A DNA stretch of 64,000 nucleotides from positions 52,307 through 116,306 of the forward strand of contig CAZCVE010000027.1 in the NCBI GenBank assembly GCA_964502175.1. The letters run 5' to 3'. Position numbers and translations under genes: made by a program. Position 1 is the stretch's first letter; the number at the start of each line of letters is the position of its first letter. Positions 1-8,900 of the stretch are shown piece after piece. This DNA is from JAFLCL01 sp964502175 (GTDB taxonomy: Bacteria; Myxococcota_A; Polyangia; Polyangiales; Sandaracinaceae). The notes under the pieces are model-generated. The model ran no database searches. It saw nothing but the letters and a program-made list of their open reading frames with translations, and was not told the DNA's origin.

Positions 1-231
1 GCGCGCGACGAGACGCGGATGACGGTGACCGAGCGTGTTCGTCCACCACGAGCTGATCGCGTCGAAGTAGCGGCGACCGTCGTGATCCACGAGCCAGCTG
101 CCCTCGGCCTCCACGATGACGAGCGGCTCGTGGCTCTCGTGTCGCTCGCGCGACGTGTACGGCGGCCACACGTGCGCGCGCTCGAGCGCGATCACCTCGG
201 CGCGCGAGGGCCTCGATCCATCGTCGGTCAC
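1..231 (-). CDS. bioA: Adenosylmethionine-8-amino-7-oxononanoate aminotransferase, N-terminal part (runs off the window)
   Basis: Only the first 77 codons are present; the gene continues beyond position 1. The enzyme is a PLP-dependent transaminase that converts KAPA to DAPA in biotin synthesis, in the cytosol. The translation from a GTG at 231 shows the family N-terminus: an AHVWPPYT segment near residue 20, a DGRRYFDAISSWWTN segment around residues 54-68 and LGHRHP just after it, the usual substrate-pocket Trp-Trp region of BioA. It is divergent from the FKBP gene, with 86 bases between. The other biotin genes seen, bioF and bioD, are about 25 kb away, so the pathway is split. The GTG start is chosen because the conserved region begins about 20 residues later; an upstream start cannot be excluded. 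Confidence 0.85.
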   Translation of the reverse strand, partial: MTDDGSRPSRAEVIALERAHVWPPYTSRERHESHEPLVIVEAEGSWLVDHDGRRYFDAISSWWTNTLGHRHPRLVAR

Positions 232-317
232 GCGTGGCGCTCTATCACGCGCGCCGCGCTCACGAGCCCGCGCGTTCGATCGTGCTCCGAGCGCGCGCGC
301 CGAATACGCTCCGCGCG

Positions 318-848
318 ATGCGCCCCGCTTCGTTCATGGTCTTCGCGCTCGTGCTCGGCTCCGCGGCTTGCGGTGGCGCGAGACGCACTCCGGCAACGAC
401 GGCCTCCGCGACGGTCACCGCCGAGCCGACCGAGCCCGCGGTCGTGGCCGAGAGGCCGTGCTCCACGTGGGATCCGGCGGCCGATCCGTCGACCGTGCCG
501 CTCGACGTGGCCGCGCCTCCCGAGACCTCGCGCGACGGAGGCGATGGCCTGCGCTTCTGCATCCTCCGACAAGGCACCGCGCGCGTGCGGCCCACGCGCG
601 ACAGCCACGTGCGCGTTCACTACACGGGCTGGACGACCGACGGCGAGATGTTCGACTCCTCGCGCACCGGCGAGCCCGCGCGCTTCGGCGTGACGGAGGT
701 GATCCCTGGCTGGACCAACTCGCTGCTGCACATGACCGTCGGCCAAGTGCGTCGCGTGTGGGTGCCCGAGTCGCTCGCCTACGAAGGCGCGCCCGGCATG
801 CCGGCGGGCATGCTCGTCTTCGACATCGAGCTCGTCGCGATCGAGTGA
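318..848 (+). CDS. FKBP-type peptidyl-prolyl cis-trans isomerase, lipoprotein
   Basis: A 176-residue protein predicted to catalyse proline cis-trans isomerisation in the cell envelope. It opens with a lipoprotein signal peptide ending LGSAACGG (lipid-modified Cys near residue 19), then a Thr/Pro/Glu-rich linker. An FKBP domain fills about residues 70-176: VHYTGW, a DGEMFDSS segment, a VIPGW segment (the FKBP pocket), and a C-terminal LVFDIELVAIE strand. The start at 318 is preferred over an in-frame ATG at 234 because it puts the signal peptide at the N-terminus and because a TACGCT hexamer lies 7 bases upstream, consistent with a leaderless transcript. Confidence 0.88.
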   Translation: MRPASFMVFALVLGSAACGGARRTPATTASATVTAEPTEPAVVAERPCSTWDPAADPSTVPLDVAAPPETSRDGGDGLRFCILRQGTARVRPTRDSHVRVHYTGWTTDGEMFDSSRTGEPARFGVTEVIPGWTNSLLHMTVGQVRRVWVPESLAYEGAPGMPAGMLVFDIELVAIE

Positions 849-974
849 TCCGAACGTCGTTCGACCTATTTTCACGGCACCCCTTGCTGGAACACTATCG
901 AGTGATAGGGTGCTGCCCATCGCGGTAGCGGCGCCCGGGTGGAGGGGGGCGACGACGACCGCACGGAGGTCGCC

Positions 975-1244
975 ATGGAAAGCACGCTCTCGCTCGCGTC
1001 GCCGCGTTCCGTCGTCTCGTCGCGCACCGTCGCTCCGCTCTCGGAGATCGTGGTGCCGCGCATCTCTCACTCACCTCGCGCAGCGCTCGCGCGCGTCGGT
1101 CTCGTCGTCACGATCCTCGCGCTCGTCGTCGCAGTGTTCGCCGCGTCGCTCATCGGGCCGTTCATCATGTTCGTCGCGCCGCTCATCTTGGTGATGGGCT
1201 CAGCGCTCGGGCCCCTCCATGCGATGATCCGCGGCGAGCTCTGA
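975..1244 (+). CDS. Small two-helix membrane protein of unknown function
   Basis: An 89-residue protein with a Ser/Val/Arg-rich N-terminal half of about 40 residues, then two closely spaced hydrophobic segments (about residues 44-60 and 63-80). A strong ribosome-binding site (ACGGAGG, 963-969) lies 5 bases before the ATG at 975; this selects that start over an in-frame ATG at 939. It ends 2 bases before the hydroxylase gene, so the two are almost certainly co-transcribed. No family is recognised. Confidence 0.65.
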   Translation: MESTLSLASPRSVVSSRTVAPLSEIVVPRISHSPRAALARVGLVVTILALVVAVFAASLIGPFIMFVAPLILVMGSALGPLHAMIRGEL

Positions 1245-1246
1245 AC

Positions 1247-2086
1247 ATGATCGACTGGATCGAGTCGCTCTCACTTCCGATGCTGTCGCTCGTCGTGCTC
1301 GCGTCATGCGTCGCGATGACGCTCGTGGGGCTCGCGATGGGCTATGCCGCCGAGGCGTACTGGCACCCACGCGGTCGCAAGGTGTTCGACCTGCCGCTGC
1401 GTCCTCACCAGCTGCACACCGAGATGCTCGGCACCCTGCTCTTCCACGTGGTGTTCGCGCCGAGCCTCGTCGCGCTGATCGCGACCGACGCGATCCGCTT
1501 CACGCCGTTCTCGCGAGGCGGCTGGACGGCCGAGCTTCTCGGCTTCGCCGTGCCTTGGTACGGCTTCATGACCTTCTACTACTTCATGCACCGCGGCATG
1601 CATCACCCGCGCTTGTTCTGGATGCACCGCTGGCATCACGAGTCGCACGTGACCACGCCGATGACGGGCTTCTCGATGCACCCGGCCGAGGCGGTCGGCT
1701 GGACGATCGGCATGCTCGGTCCGTGCGTGCTGCTCTCGGCCTTCGACCTGCTCGGCTTCTGGGGCTGGTTCACGTGGCTCTTCTTCATCTGGTCCGGCAA
1801 CGTCGCGGGCCACGCGAACGCCGAGATGTTCCCGCTGCGCTCGACCCCCGCGAGCACGATCATGTCGAACCCGATCTCGTACCACTCGCTCCACCACGCG
1901 CGCTTCACGGGCCACTACGGCTTCGTCGCGTCGTTCATGGATCGAACGTTCGGCACCGAGTTCGCCGATTGGAAAGAAGTGCACGACCGCGTGTACGACG
2001 GTCAGCCGATGACGTCCCTGCGTCACAAGGGGCCGAGCTACGGCATCAAGAAGCACGCGTCACAAGAGCCCTCGCACGACTCGTGA
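1247..2086 (+). CDS. Sterol desaturase / fatty acid hydroxylase superfamily membrane protein
   Basis: A 279-residue integral membrane enzyme expected to use a di-iron centre to hydroxylate or desaturate a lipid, carotenoid or sterol. The His clusters of the superfamily are present: HRGMHH (115-120), HRWHH (127-131), a His at about 189 (GHAN) and HSLHHARFTGHYG (213-225). Hydrophobic segments lie at about 12-35, 58-80, 97-113 and 150-185. It starts 2 bases after the small membrane protein gene, so it is probably translated from the same message. The substrate cannot be read from sequence; the domain layout does not separate sterol C5-desaturase-like from beta-carotene hydroxylase-like members. 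Confidence 0.85.
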   Translation: MIDWIESLSLPMLSLVVLASCVAMTLVGLAMGYAAEAYWHPRGRKVFDLPLRPHQLHTEMLGTLLFHVVFAPSLVALIATDAIRFTPFSRGGWTAELLGFAVPWYGFMTFYYFMHRGMHHPRLFWMHRWHHESHVTTPMTGFSMHPAEAVGWTIGMLGPCVLLSAFDLLGFWGWFTWLFFIWSGNVAGHANAEMFPLRSTPASTIMSNPISYHSLHHARFTGHYGFVASFMDRTFGTEFADWKEVHDRVYDGQPMTSLRHKGPSYGIKKHASQEPSHDS

Positions 2087-2191
2087 TCAGCCGCGCACGA
2101 TGCCCACGTCGTCGCGGCGGCGAGCCTTCAGTGCGCTTCGCCGTCGAACGCCTCTCGAGGGTAGTGCCGTGGGATCGTGTACCCTCGACCC

Positions 2192-3226
2192 ATGGCGCGG
2201 ACTTGGTGGGTTGGAGTCCTGTGGTGTTGTCTGTGGACGAGTTCGGTTTGGGCGCAGGGCACACCACCGGATCTCGTGCGCATGCACGACGGTTCGTTCG
2301 TTCGAGGCACGATCGTCGAATCGACTCCCGAGCGCGTGGTGATTCAGCTCGCGACCGGCGAGGTGCGCACGATCGAACGGAGCTCCGTCGCTGAGGTGCG
2401 TTCGAGTGACGCGCCGACCGTTACCCCCACACCCACGCCGTCAGCTCCCATCCCGACCGAGCCACACGCGGCTTCTTCGACGGGAGATGGTCGTCGCGTC
2501 GTGGTTCGGCTTCGGCTGGGAGAGTTTCTCTTCGGGCGCTTGGTTGCCGAGACAGACAGCGCCGTGACGCTCACCCTCGACGATGGTGCGACCCGAATCG
2601 TGCCGCGCTCCGACATCGCAGCGATCCGCACGACTGGCGAGGAGACCACAGGAGGGCCCCCCACGGCGCGTCCGGAGGTGCGTCGCAGTGGTTCGTCCGG
2701 GCCAGAGACCACATCTGACGGGAGCGGCGTCCTGCACGTCACTGCCGACGAGGAGGCCGTTTCTCTCTACCGCCTGAGCGGTTCGTCGCGCGTTCCTGCG
2801 CTCGTGGGCAACGTCCAGACCACCGCGCTCGTCGATCAGTTCTCGGTGCTCTGCAACGTCCCATGCGACGTCGAGGTACCCCATGGCGCCTACCAGCTCG
2901 GAGTTGCCCGTGGGGACTCGCGTGCGAGTCGGGTTGGTCGACCGGTGACCGTGTCGCGTTCCATGTCCATTCACATCGAGATCGACAGTCGCGAACTCGA
3001 GCAAGTCGTCGGCGTACTCGTGCTGTTCGGGCCGGGTCTCGCTGGCTTCGTGACGGTGTTCGCTGGCGTCTTCGTCGGCCTCGACACGTGCCGCGGCATG
3101 AGGGACTGCAACTCCCTCGAAACCGCCGTGCCTTTCATTGCAGGCGGCGGCGTGGTCCTCGCCCTCGCGCTCGCGGTTGGTATTCCATTGGCGGCGCTTC
3201 AGGACCACGTCGCTCTCCGCTGGTAG
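2192..3226 (+). CDS. Exported membrane protein with two small-barrel (LSm/SH3-like) repeats
   Basis: About 344 residues, function unknown. A signal peptide ends near AQG (about residue 22). Two similar units follow: VRMHDGSFVRGTIVES..VVIQLATGEVRTIERSSV and VRLRLGEFLFGRLVAE..VTLTLDDGATRIVPRSDI. Each has the alternating strand and DG-turn pattern of small beta-barrels, joined by a Thr/Pro linker. A later region resembles a PEGA-like strand module, and two hydrophobic helices lie at the C-terminus (about 275-300 and 315-340). ATG 2192 is chosen because TACCCT sits 6 bases upstream and the signal peptide begins there; a GTG at 2177 is the alternative. A shorter, frameshifted paralogue lies at 5277-5977, on the other side of the AAA+ gene pair. 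Domain naming is by pattern only. Confidence 0.7.
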   Translation: MARTWWVGVLWCCLWTSSVWAQGTPPDLVRMHDGSFVRGTIVESTPERVVIQLATGEVRTIERSSVAEVRSSDAPTVTPTPTPSAPIPTEPHAASSTGDGRRVVVRLRLGEFLFGRLVAETDSAVTLTLDDGATRIVPRSDIAAIRTTGEETTGGPPTARPEVRRSGSSGPETTSDGSGVLHVTADEEAVSLYRLSGSSRVPALVGNVQTTALVDQFSVLCNVPCDVEVPHGAYQLGVARGDSRASRVGRPVTVSRSMSIHIEIDSRELEQVVGVLVLFGPGLAGFVTVFAGVFVGLDTCRGMRDCNSLETAVPFIAGGGVVLALALAVGIPLAALQDHVALRW

Positions 3227-3257
3227 CCTGGCAACTCCTCTAGATGAAGGCGACCCG

Positions 3258-4727
3258 GTGAGCTCGACCGCGTGGAAGGAGCGCACTGCGATGCTCCGTG
3301 CGCGCGTCGTGGGCTCGCTGGTCGAGCGCGACGAAGCGGCGGCCGTGCTCGTGCTCGCGCTGCTCGCGGGTGAGCCGGTGCTGCTCGTCGGGCCTGCGGG
3401 AACGGGCAAGACACGGCTCGCGCGGCGGCTCGCGGCGCAGCTCGAGGGCGCGCGCGTCTTCGAGCGTACGCTCGACGCGAGCTCGTTCGTCGAGGACGTG
3501 CTCGGTCCCTTGTCGCTGCCGGCCCTCGAGGCCGGACGTCACGAGCGACTGCTCGCAGGGCACGCGGCGGACGCGGAGATCGTGATCCTCGATCAAGTCC
3601 TCGAGGCGCGCGGGCCGACGCTCGACGCGCTGCGATCGCTCCTCGACGATCGACGCGTGCACGTGGGCGACGCGTCTCACGAGGCGCCGCTCGAGCTCGC
3701 GATCGGGACGATGCGCGAGCCCTCGCACGGGAGCTCGGTGCTCGCCGAGCGCTTCCTCTTCATGGTGCCGTGCACACCGACACGATCACTCGACGCGATC
3801 CTCGCGACGGCGCGCTCCGACGAGCGTGCGCCTGTCCTCGACCGACAAGCGCTCGCAGCGCTGCGCGTGCGCGCCGAGTCGGTGTCGATCGGGCCCCTCG
3901 TCCTCCGTGTGCTCGCCGCGCTGCGCACGCTGCTGATGGAGCGCGGGCTCGCGCTCTCGAACGGACGCTGGCAGCGGCTGGCGCGCGCGCTCCGCGTGCA
4001 TGCGGCGAGCGATGACCGATCACAGTCGACGCTGGGCGACCTCTGGTGTGTGCCCCACGCGCTCTCGATCGATCCGGGCCACGTGCCGCAGATCGTGCGC
4101 GCGATGAACGACGCCTCGTGCTTGGCGATCCGCGACGCGACGGCGATGCTCGCCGCGCAGGCCGAGGTGCTCGCGAGCGCCGTGCGCGATGCGGCGAGCG
4201 CGACGGAGCTCGCGACCGACGAGCGCGGCGCCGCGCTCTTCCTCGACGAAGAGGGTGGGCACACGGCGTCGCACGCGCGAATGCGTCAGCGCACCGATGG
4301 CCGCGGGCATCCGCTCTATCACCCGCCGCACAACCTGGGATCGCGCATCCGCGCGCTCACCTTCGAGGACCTCTGGCAGCTGCACTTCGAGCGTCTTCCG
4401 CACGGCATGGCGCGCATGAAGGCCTACATGTCGAGCCCCACGAACCAGCTGCTCGAGTCGATCCCGCGCACGCCCGTCGTGCGACCGCGTCGGCATGCGG
4501 CAGAGGTGGTCGACGGCTGGCAGAAGAGCGCTGCCGCGCTGTCGCGCGAGGTGGGCGCGCTCGCGCGTGGTCTCCTCGACGAGCGACCTGCGCGCACCGA
4601 CGCCGTCGACGTGCTCGGCGTGACGCGCAAGGACTTCGACCTCGCGCTCGCCTCGCTCCACGCCACGCTGACGGAGCTCGATCGCGTGCGTGATGCGATC
4701 GAGCGGCTGCCGAGGCTCAGCGCGTGA
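3258..4727 (+). CDS. RavA-like MoxR-family AAA+ protein with degenerate hydrolysis motifs
   Basis: A 489-residue AAA+ protein. Walker A is intact (GPAGTGKT, about residues 45-52). The downstream block VLGPLSLPALEAGRHERLL matches the RavA/MoxR pattern GPLS..AL..GR.ERL. The Walker B equivalent reads EIVILDQV, so the catalytic Glu is replaced by Gln (about residue 113). The sensor-1 position, Asn in RavA (ASNELP), falls in AIGTMREP, with no Asn. The Arg-finger region AERF is kept. The C-terminal half (about 240-489) is helical; NGRWQRLARALRVHA resembles the RavA segment after the lid. It probably binds ATP and hydrolyses it slowly or not at all. GTG 3258 follows GAAGG by 7 bases. Its stop overlaps the next start (GTGA), so the two products are likely made together. 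Confidence 0.8.
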   Translation: MSSTAWKERTAMLRARVVGSLVERDEAAAVLVLALLAGEPVLLVGPAGTGKTRLARRLAAQLEGARVFERTLDASSFVEDVLGPLSLPALEAGRHERLLAGHAADAEIVILDQVLEARGPTLDALRSLLDDRRVHVGDASHEAPLELAIGTMREPSHGSSVLAERFLFMVPCTPTRSLDAILATARSDERAPVLDRQALAALRVRAESVSIGPLVLRVLAALRTLLMERGLALSNGRWQRLARALRVHAASDDRSQSTLGDLWCVPHALSIDPGHVPQIVRAMNDASCLAIRDATAMLAAQAEVLASAVRDAASATELATDERGAALFLDEEGGHTASHARMRQRTDGRGHPLYHPPHNLGSRIRALTFEDLWQLHFERLPHGMARMKAYMSSPTNQLLESIPRTPVVRPRRHAAEVVDGWQKSAAALSREVGALARGLLDERPARTDAVDVLGVTRKDFDLALASLHATLTELDRVRDAIERLPRLSA

Positions 4728-5221
4728 CGAGCCTCGATCCGCTGCTGACGCGCTCGACGCGCGCGTGGTCGGCAGATCCCGACCTCCGTTGGCGATCGCT
4801 CGTGCAGATCCGCGACGCGCTCGTGGAGCGCGGTGTGCCGTTGCGCGCGCCCTTCGTCGCGTGGCTCGGCGAGGAGAACGGCGTTCGCGCTTTCGAGGCG
4901 TGTGTGCGCGCGGATCTAGGGCTCCACGCGTATGGTCGACGAGACCTCGCCGACGAGGCGCTGTGCGCATTGCTCGACGCGCTCGAGGAGGGCGCGGCGA
5001 TGCGCGCGATCGCGAGCGCCCATGATCCCGCCATCGCCGACGAGCTCCTCGAGCAAGCGCTCGATCAGCGGCTCGTCTCGCCTTGGTCGGTGCGCGAGAG
5101 TCCGCCGCTCGTTCGCTTCTCCGAAGCCAGCGTCGTCGCGAGCGACGAGCCGCCCTCGCCTCGCCCGCTCGAGTCGGCGATCCGCCGAAGGCTCGCGGCG
5201 AGAGACGTGCTGCCGCGGTGA
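4724..5221 (+). CDS. Hypothetical protein coupled to the RavA-like AAA+ gene
   Basis: A 165-residue, mostly helical, soluble protein without signal peptide or membrane segment and with no recognised family. It is rich in Leu, Ala, Asp and Arg; the middle (LADEALCALLDALEEG and the 15 residues after it) looks like short helical-hairpin repeats. The GTG start overlaps the AAA+ stop codon as GTGA, a typical translational coupling, so it is the best candidate for the partner of that ATPase, where a VWA protein (ViaA type) would be expected in canonical systems. No VWA metal site (DxSxS) is present. Confidence 0.65.
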   Translation: MTSLDPLLTRSTRAWSADPDLRWRSLVQIRDALVERGVPLRAPFVAWLGEENGVRAFEACVRADLGLHAYGRRDLADEALCALLDALEEGAAMRAIASAHDPAIADELLEQALDQRLVSPWSVRESPPLVRFSEASVVASDEPPSPRPLESAIRRRLAARDVLPR

Positions 5222-5276
5222 CGGCGGAGCCAGATCGCGTCACACGGCGTCACCAGTGTCGGTAGGCTCTTCGCCC

Positions 5277-5977
5277 ATGATGCGCGTGGCGTGGATGGGC
5301 TGGATGTTCGCTGTCGTGTGGTCGTCGTGCCTCGCGCTCGCTCAAGCGACGCCTCCGGATCGGGTTCGCCTGCGTGACGGCTCGTTCGTGCGCGGGACCG
5401 TGGTCGAGTCCTCGCCCGAGCATGTCGTGATCCAGCTCGCGACCGGAGAGATCCGTTCGATCGACCGGAGCGACGTGGTGGAGGTGCGATCGAGCGACGA
5501 TCCGACTCCCGCCTCCACGGGCAGGCGCAGTGTTCGCGTGGTGAGTGTCTCACCAGGCCCGTGCGCGCCGAGGAGCTCACGCATCTCGGACCGCGGGATC
5601 TGCTGCTCGAGCTCGACTACGTCGATCGATCGGGCCTCCGCCTCGCCGGTTGGCTGACGTGGATCCTCGGCGTGGTGGGCGGCGGCGCGATCGCGATCGC
5701 GGGCATCTTCTCGGGGCCCGAGGAGTGCTCGGACCTCGGTCGGTGCAGATCCACGCTGAGCCTGCCCATGCTCATCGCGGGTGGAGCGATCGTGTGCGTG
5801 GCGCCGCTCGTGGGCGTGCCCCTGGCGTTCTGGGGTCGTGCGGCGGGGCAGATGAACGAAGACGGCGACCCGTTGCCGAGCCGCCGTCCTGCGAGGTCGA
5901 TCGTGATCGGTGATCAGTCGCCGATGGCGATGCCGAGCTTGTGGCGGAGCTGGAGGTACGGCTCGCTGACGCCGTAG
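5277..5977 (+). pseudogene. Frameshifted paralogue of the small-barrel membrane protein
   Basis: The first part (5277 to about 5560) encodes a signal peptide and one small-barrel unit, VRLRDGSFVRGTVVES..VVIQLATGEIRSIDRS, nearly the same as in the protein at 2192. That frame stops at 5657 in unlikely sequence. The natural continuation (LLLELDYVD, then two hydrophobic helices with a CSDLGRC loop matching CRGMRDC in the paralogue) is in a different frame from about 5561 to 5977. Joining them needs a one-base shift near GGCCCGTGCG (5557-5566). This may be a real mutation, a sequencing error or programmed frameshifting. The second barrel unit of the paralogue is missing. TAGGCT lies 8 bases before the start. 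The last 64 bases overlap the 3' end of the opposing pseudokinase gene. Confidence 0.6.
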
Positions 5978-8900
5978 AGGTGGAGCTCGCGGAGGCGATC
6001 CTTCTGCGGGACCGCGGCGGCCTCGTCGGGGCTCGCCTTCACGATCGCGGTCGAGGCCTCGAGGTCGTTCGCGAGGAGGAAGCCCACGCGATCGGCGGTG
6101 AGATCGACCGCGGCCGTCCAGCGCTTGAGGTCGAGCTCGGGGGCCGACGCGAGGAGCCGGTTCACGTGGCTGCGCAGCACTTCCTTCTGCGGGCCCGAGA
6201 GGTGCTGCTGGATCGCGCGCGTGTGCTCTTCGACCTGCGTGGTGAGGTCCGCGGGGATCGGGAACTGCGCGACCTGCGTCTTGATCGCGGCGAGCAGCCA
6301 CGCGCGGAGGCCCGAGCCCGTGGGCACGAGGTAGCGCAAGAACATGCCGCCCTTGAAGTACGCGAGGTGACGACCCGCGAGGAACGCGAGCACCTGCGAG
6401 GGCGCCGCGCTCCGGCCGGCCTTGCCGAGGCTGATCGCGGCGGGCGAGCTGAAGACGTAGCCGAGCGCGCCCGGATCGTCGTCGCGGTAGTAGAGATCGG
6501 GCAGCGAGATGCGCGTCGCCTGCGAGGCGTACCAGAGGGTGCGCGCCATGTCGGCCGCGTCCTTCTCGGCGTCGCGCTTCTGGCTCGGGTCGAGCTTGAA
6601 GCTCGCGAGGGGCTGGCTGCGCACCGCGAAGACCGCGGGCGCGATCGCCGTGAAGATGTCGGTGAGCAGCGGATCCTGATCGGGGTGCTGCACGTGCTTG
6701 AGCCAGAGGTCGTCCGTGAGGACTTCCTTGACGGCCGCGGGCTGACGACGACGGTGCTTCTTGAAGAAGCCCTCTTCATCGGGCTCTGCGTTCTTGAGCA
6801 TCGTGAGCGCCTGACAGACACACCAGCTCTCGTCGGGCTTCTTGGCCTCGGTGTAGAGCTTGCGGAGCGCCTGGTAGCTCTCGATGCGGTAGGGGTTGGC
6901 CGCGAGGAGCTGCTGGTGCACGCGCACCGCCTGCGCGAAGAACTTCTTCGGCTCCTTCGCGAAGATCTCCGCGAGCTGCTCGGAGCGACGGCGGTTGTCC
7001 GGCTCGAGCTTCTGGGCCTTCTCGAACGCCTCGACCGCGTCCGTCGGACGGTTGAGGCGGTGCTTCAAGAGCTCGCCGAGCGAGTCCCAGAGGTGCGCCT
7101 GCTCCTTCGGCGTCGCGCTCGTCTCCACGCGCCTCAGCTGATCGCGGTACGCCTTCTCGAGGCGCGCCCAGTCCTGCTTCTGCGTGAGGGCCGAGACGAG
7201 ACCGTCGAAGGCCTTCGCGAGACCGGAGCTGAGATCGAGCGCCTGCTCGTAGTAGTCCGCGGCCTCGTCGAGGCGGCCGAGCTCCATGTGCGAGATGGCC
7301 GCCGCGGTGTTGTAGTACTTCGCGAGCTGCACCTTGTCGGACACGAGCTCGGCGATGCGGAGGATGACCTCGACGAGTTTTCCCCAGTCCTTCGTCTCCG
7401 AATAGACCGCCATCAGCTTCGAGAGGAGGTTGCGGTCGTCGCCGCGGAGCTCGAGCGCCGAGACGTAGCTCTTGCCCGCGCGCGTCTTGTCGTGGAGCTT
7501 GCCGAGCAGCACGTCGCCCTGCTCGACGAGGAGATCGAAGCGCTCCGCGTCCGGCGCCACGTCGATGCGGCGCTTGAGCGTGGAGACCACCTTCTCCCAC
7601 TCGCCCTTCGCAGCGTGGAGCTCCTTCAAGGAGTGGAGCGCCTCGGGCTGACCCACGAGGAGCTGCGCGGCTTCTTCGAGGTACGTCTTGGCCTCGTCGA
7701 GCTGCTCGCTGCGTCGCAGCGCATCGCCGAGGCGCCACACGATGCGACCGCGGTCGGTGCCGGTGAGGTCCTTGCCGCCCTGCTTGAGGAGATCGCGATA
7801 GAGCTCGGCCGCTTCGTCGGCGGCGCCCGAGTCGAACGTGACCTCGGCCACGCGCTCGAGGACCTCACGGTCGGTCGGCGCGAGGCTCTTGGCGTTGAGG
7901 TACGCGCGCTGCGCCTTGTCGTACTGCTTGGCGTTGCGGAGCGCGTCGCCGCAGCGGATGCACGTCGCGAGCGCGTCCTCGCTGTTCATCTCGCTCGTGC
8001 GCGCGAGGAGCGGCTCGTAGAGCTTGGCCGCCTCGACGAAGTCGCCCGCGTCGAAGGCCATGTCGCCCAAGCCGCGCGCAGCCGGCGTGCAGGTGGTGTC
8101 GAGCTCGAGGGCCTTCTTGTAGGCCTCCTTCGCGCCGACGTCGTCCTTCAGGCGGTCGCGACGAAGACGTCCGAGCTCCGCGAGGAGCTGCGCCTTCTTG
8201 CTCGCGCCCTCCGTGACCTCGATCTCGCGCGCGAGCAGCTCGGCGGCGCCGTGCGCATCGCCGCGGCTCGCGTACACGGCGCGCAGCGCGGAGGCCGCGT
8301 TCGTGTCGTCCTTGTTCGCGTCGAGCGCGAGCTTGTACTGCGCGATCGCGCCGTCCTTGTCGTCGGCCTCTTCGAGGATGCGACCCGCGCGGACGTAGAA
8401 GTCGGCCTTCTTCGCCTTGTCGCTCTCCGACTCGGCGAGCTTGCGCACCGCGTCGACCGCAGCGTTCTTGTCGCCGCTCTTGGCCTTGAGGCGCGCGAGG
8501 AGCTCGAGCGCCTCCGCGTGGTCGGGCTTCACCGAGAGCACGCGCTCGGCCATGTTGCCGGCGCGCTCGGGGGCGCCGACGTCGACCGTCAGCACGCGCG
8601 CGGCCTGGAGGAGGAGGTTGATCTTGCGCGGCTCGTCGGCCGACGCGAGCGCGTGTCGCTCGAGGGTGTTCGCGAGATCGTCGAAGCGCGCGAGCTGCCT
8701 GTAGACACGCGCGAGCGCGGCGTTCGCGGCGTCGTGACCCGGCTCGATCGCGACGATCTGCTCGTACGAAGCGGCCGCCGCCTTGTGGTCGACGAACTCC
8801 TCTTCCTGGATGCCGCCCATGCGCTCCCAGATGCCGATGCGCTGGCGCGGAGTCGCGACGGTCTCGAGCTGCGCCTCGAGGTTCTTGAGGAGCGCGTCGT

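Noticed and set aside
882..920. Imperfect dyad around CTATCGAGTGATAG after the FKBP gene
   Set aside because: Short stem with mismatches and no T-run; too weak to call a terminator or operator.
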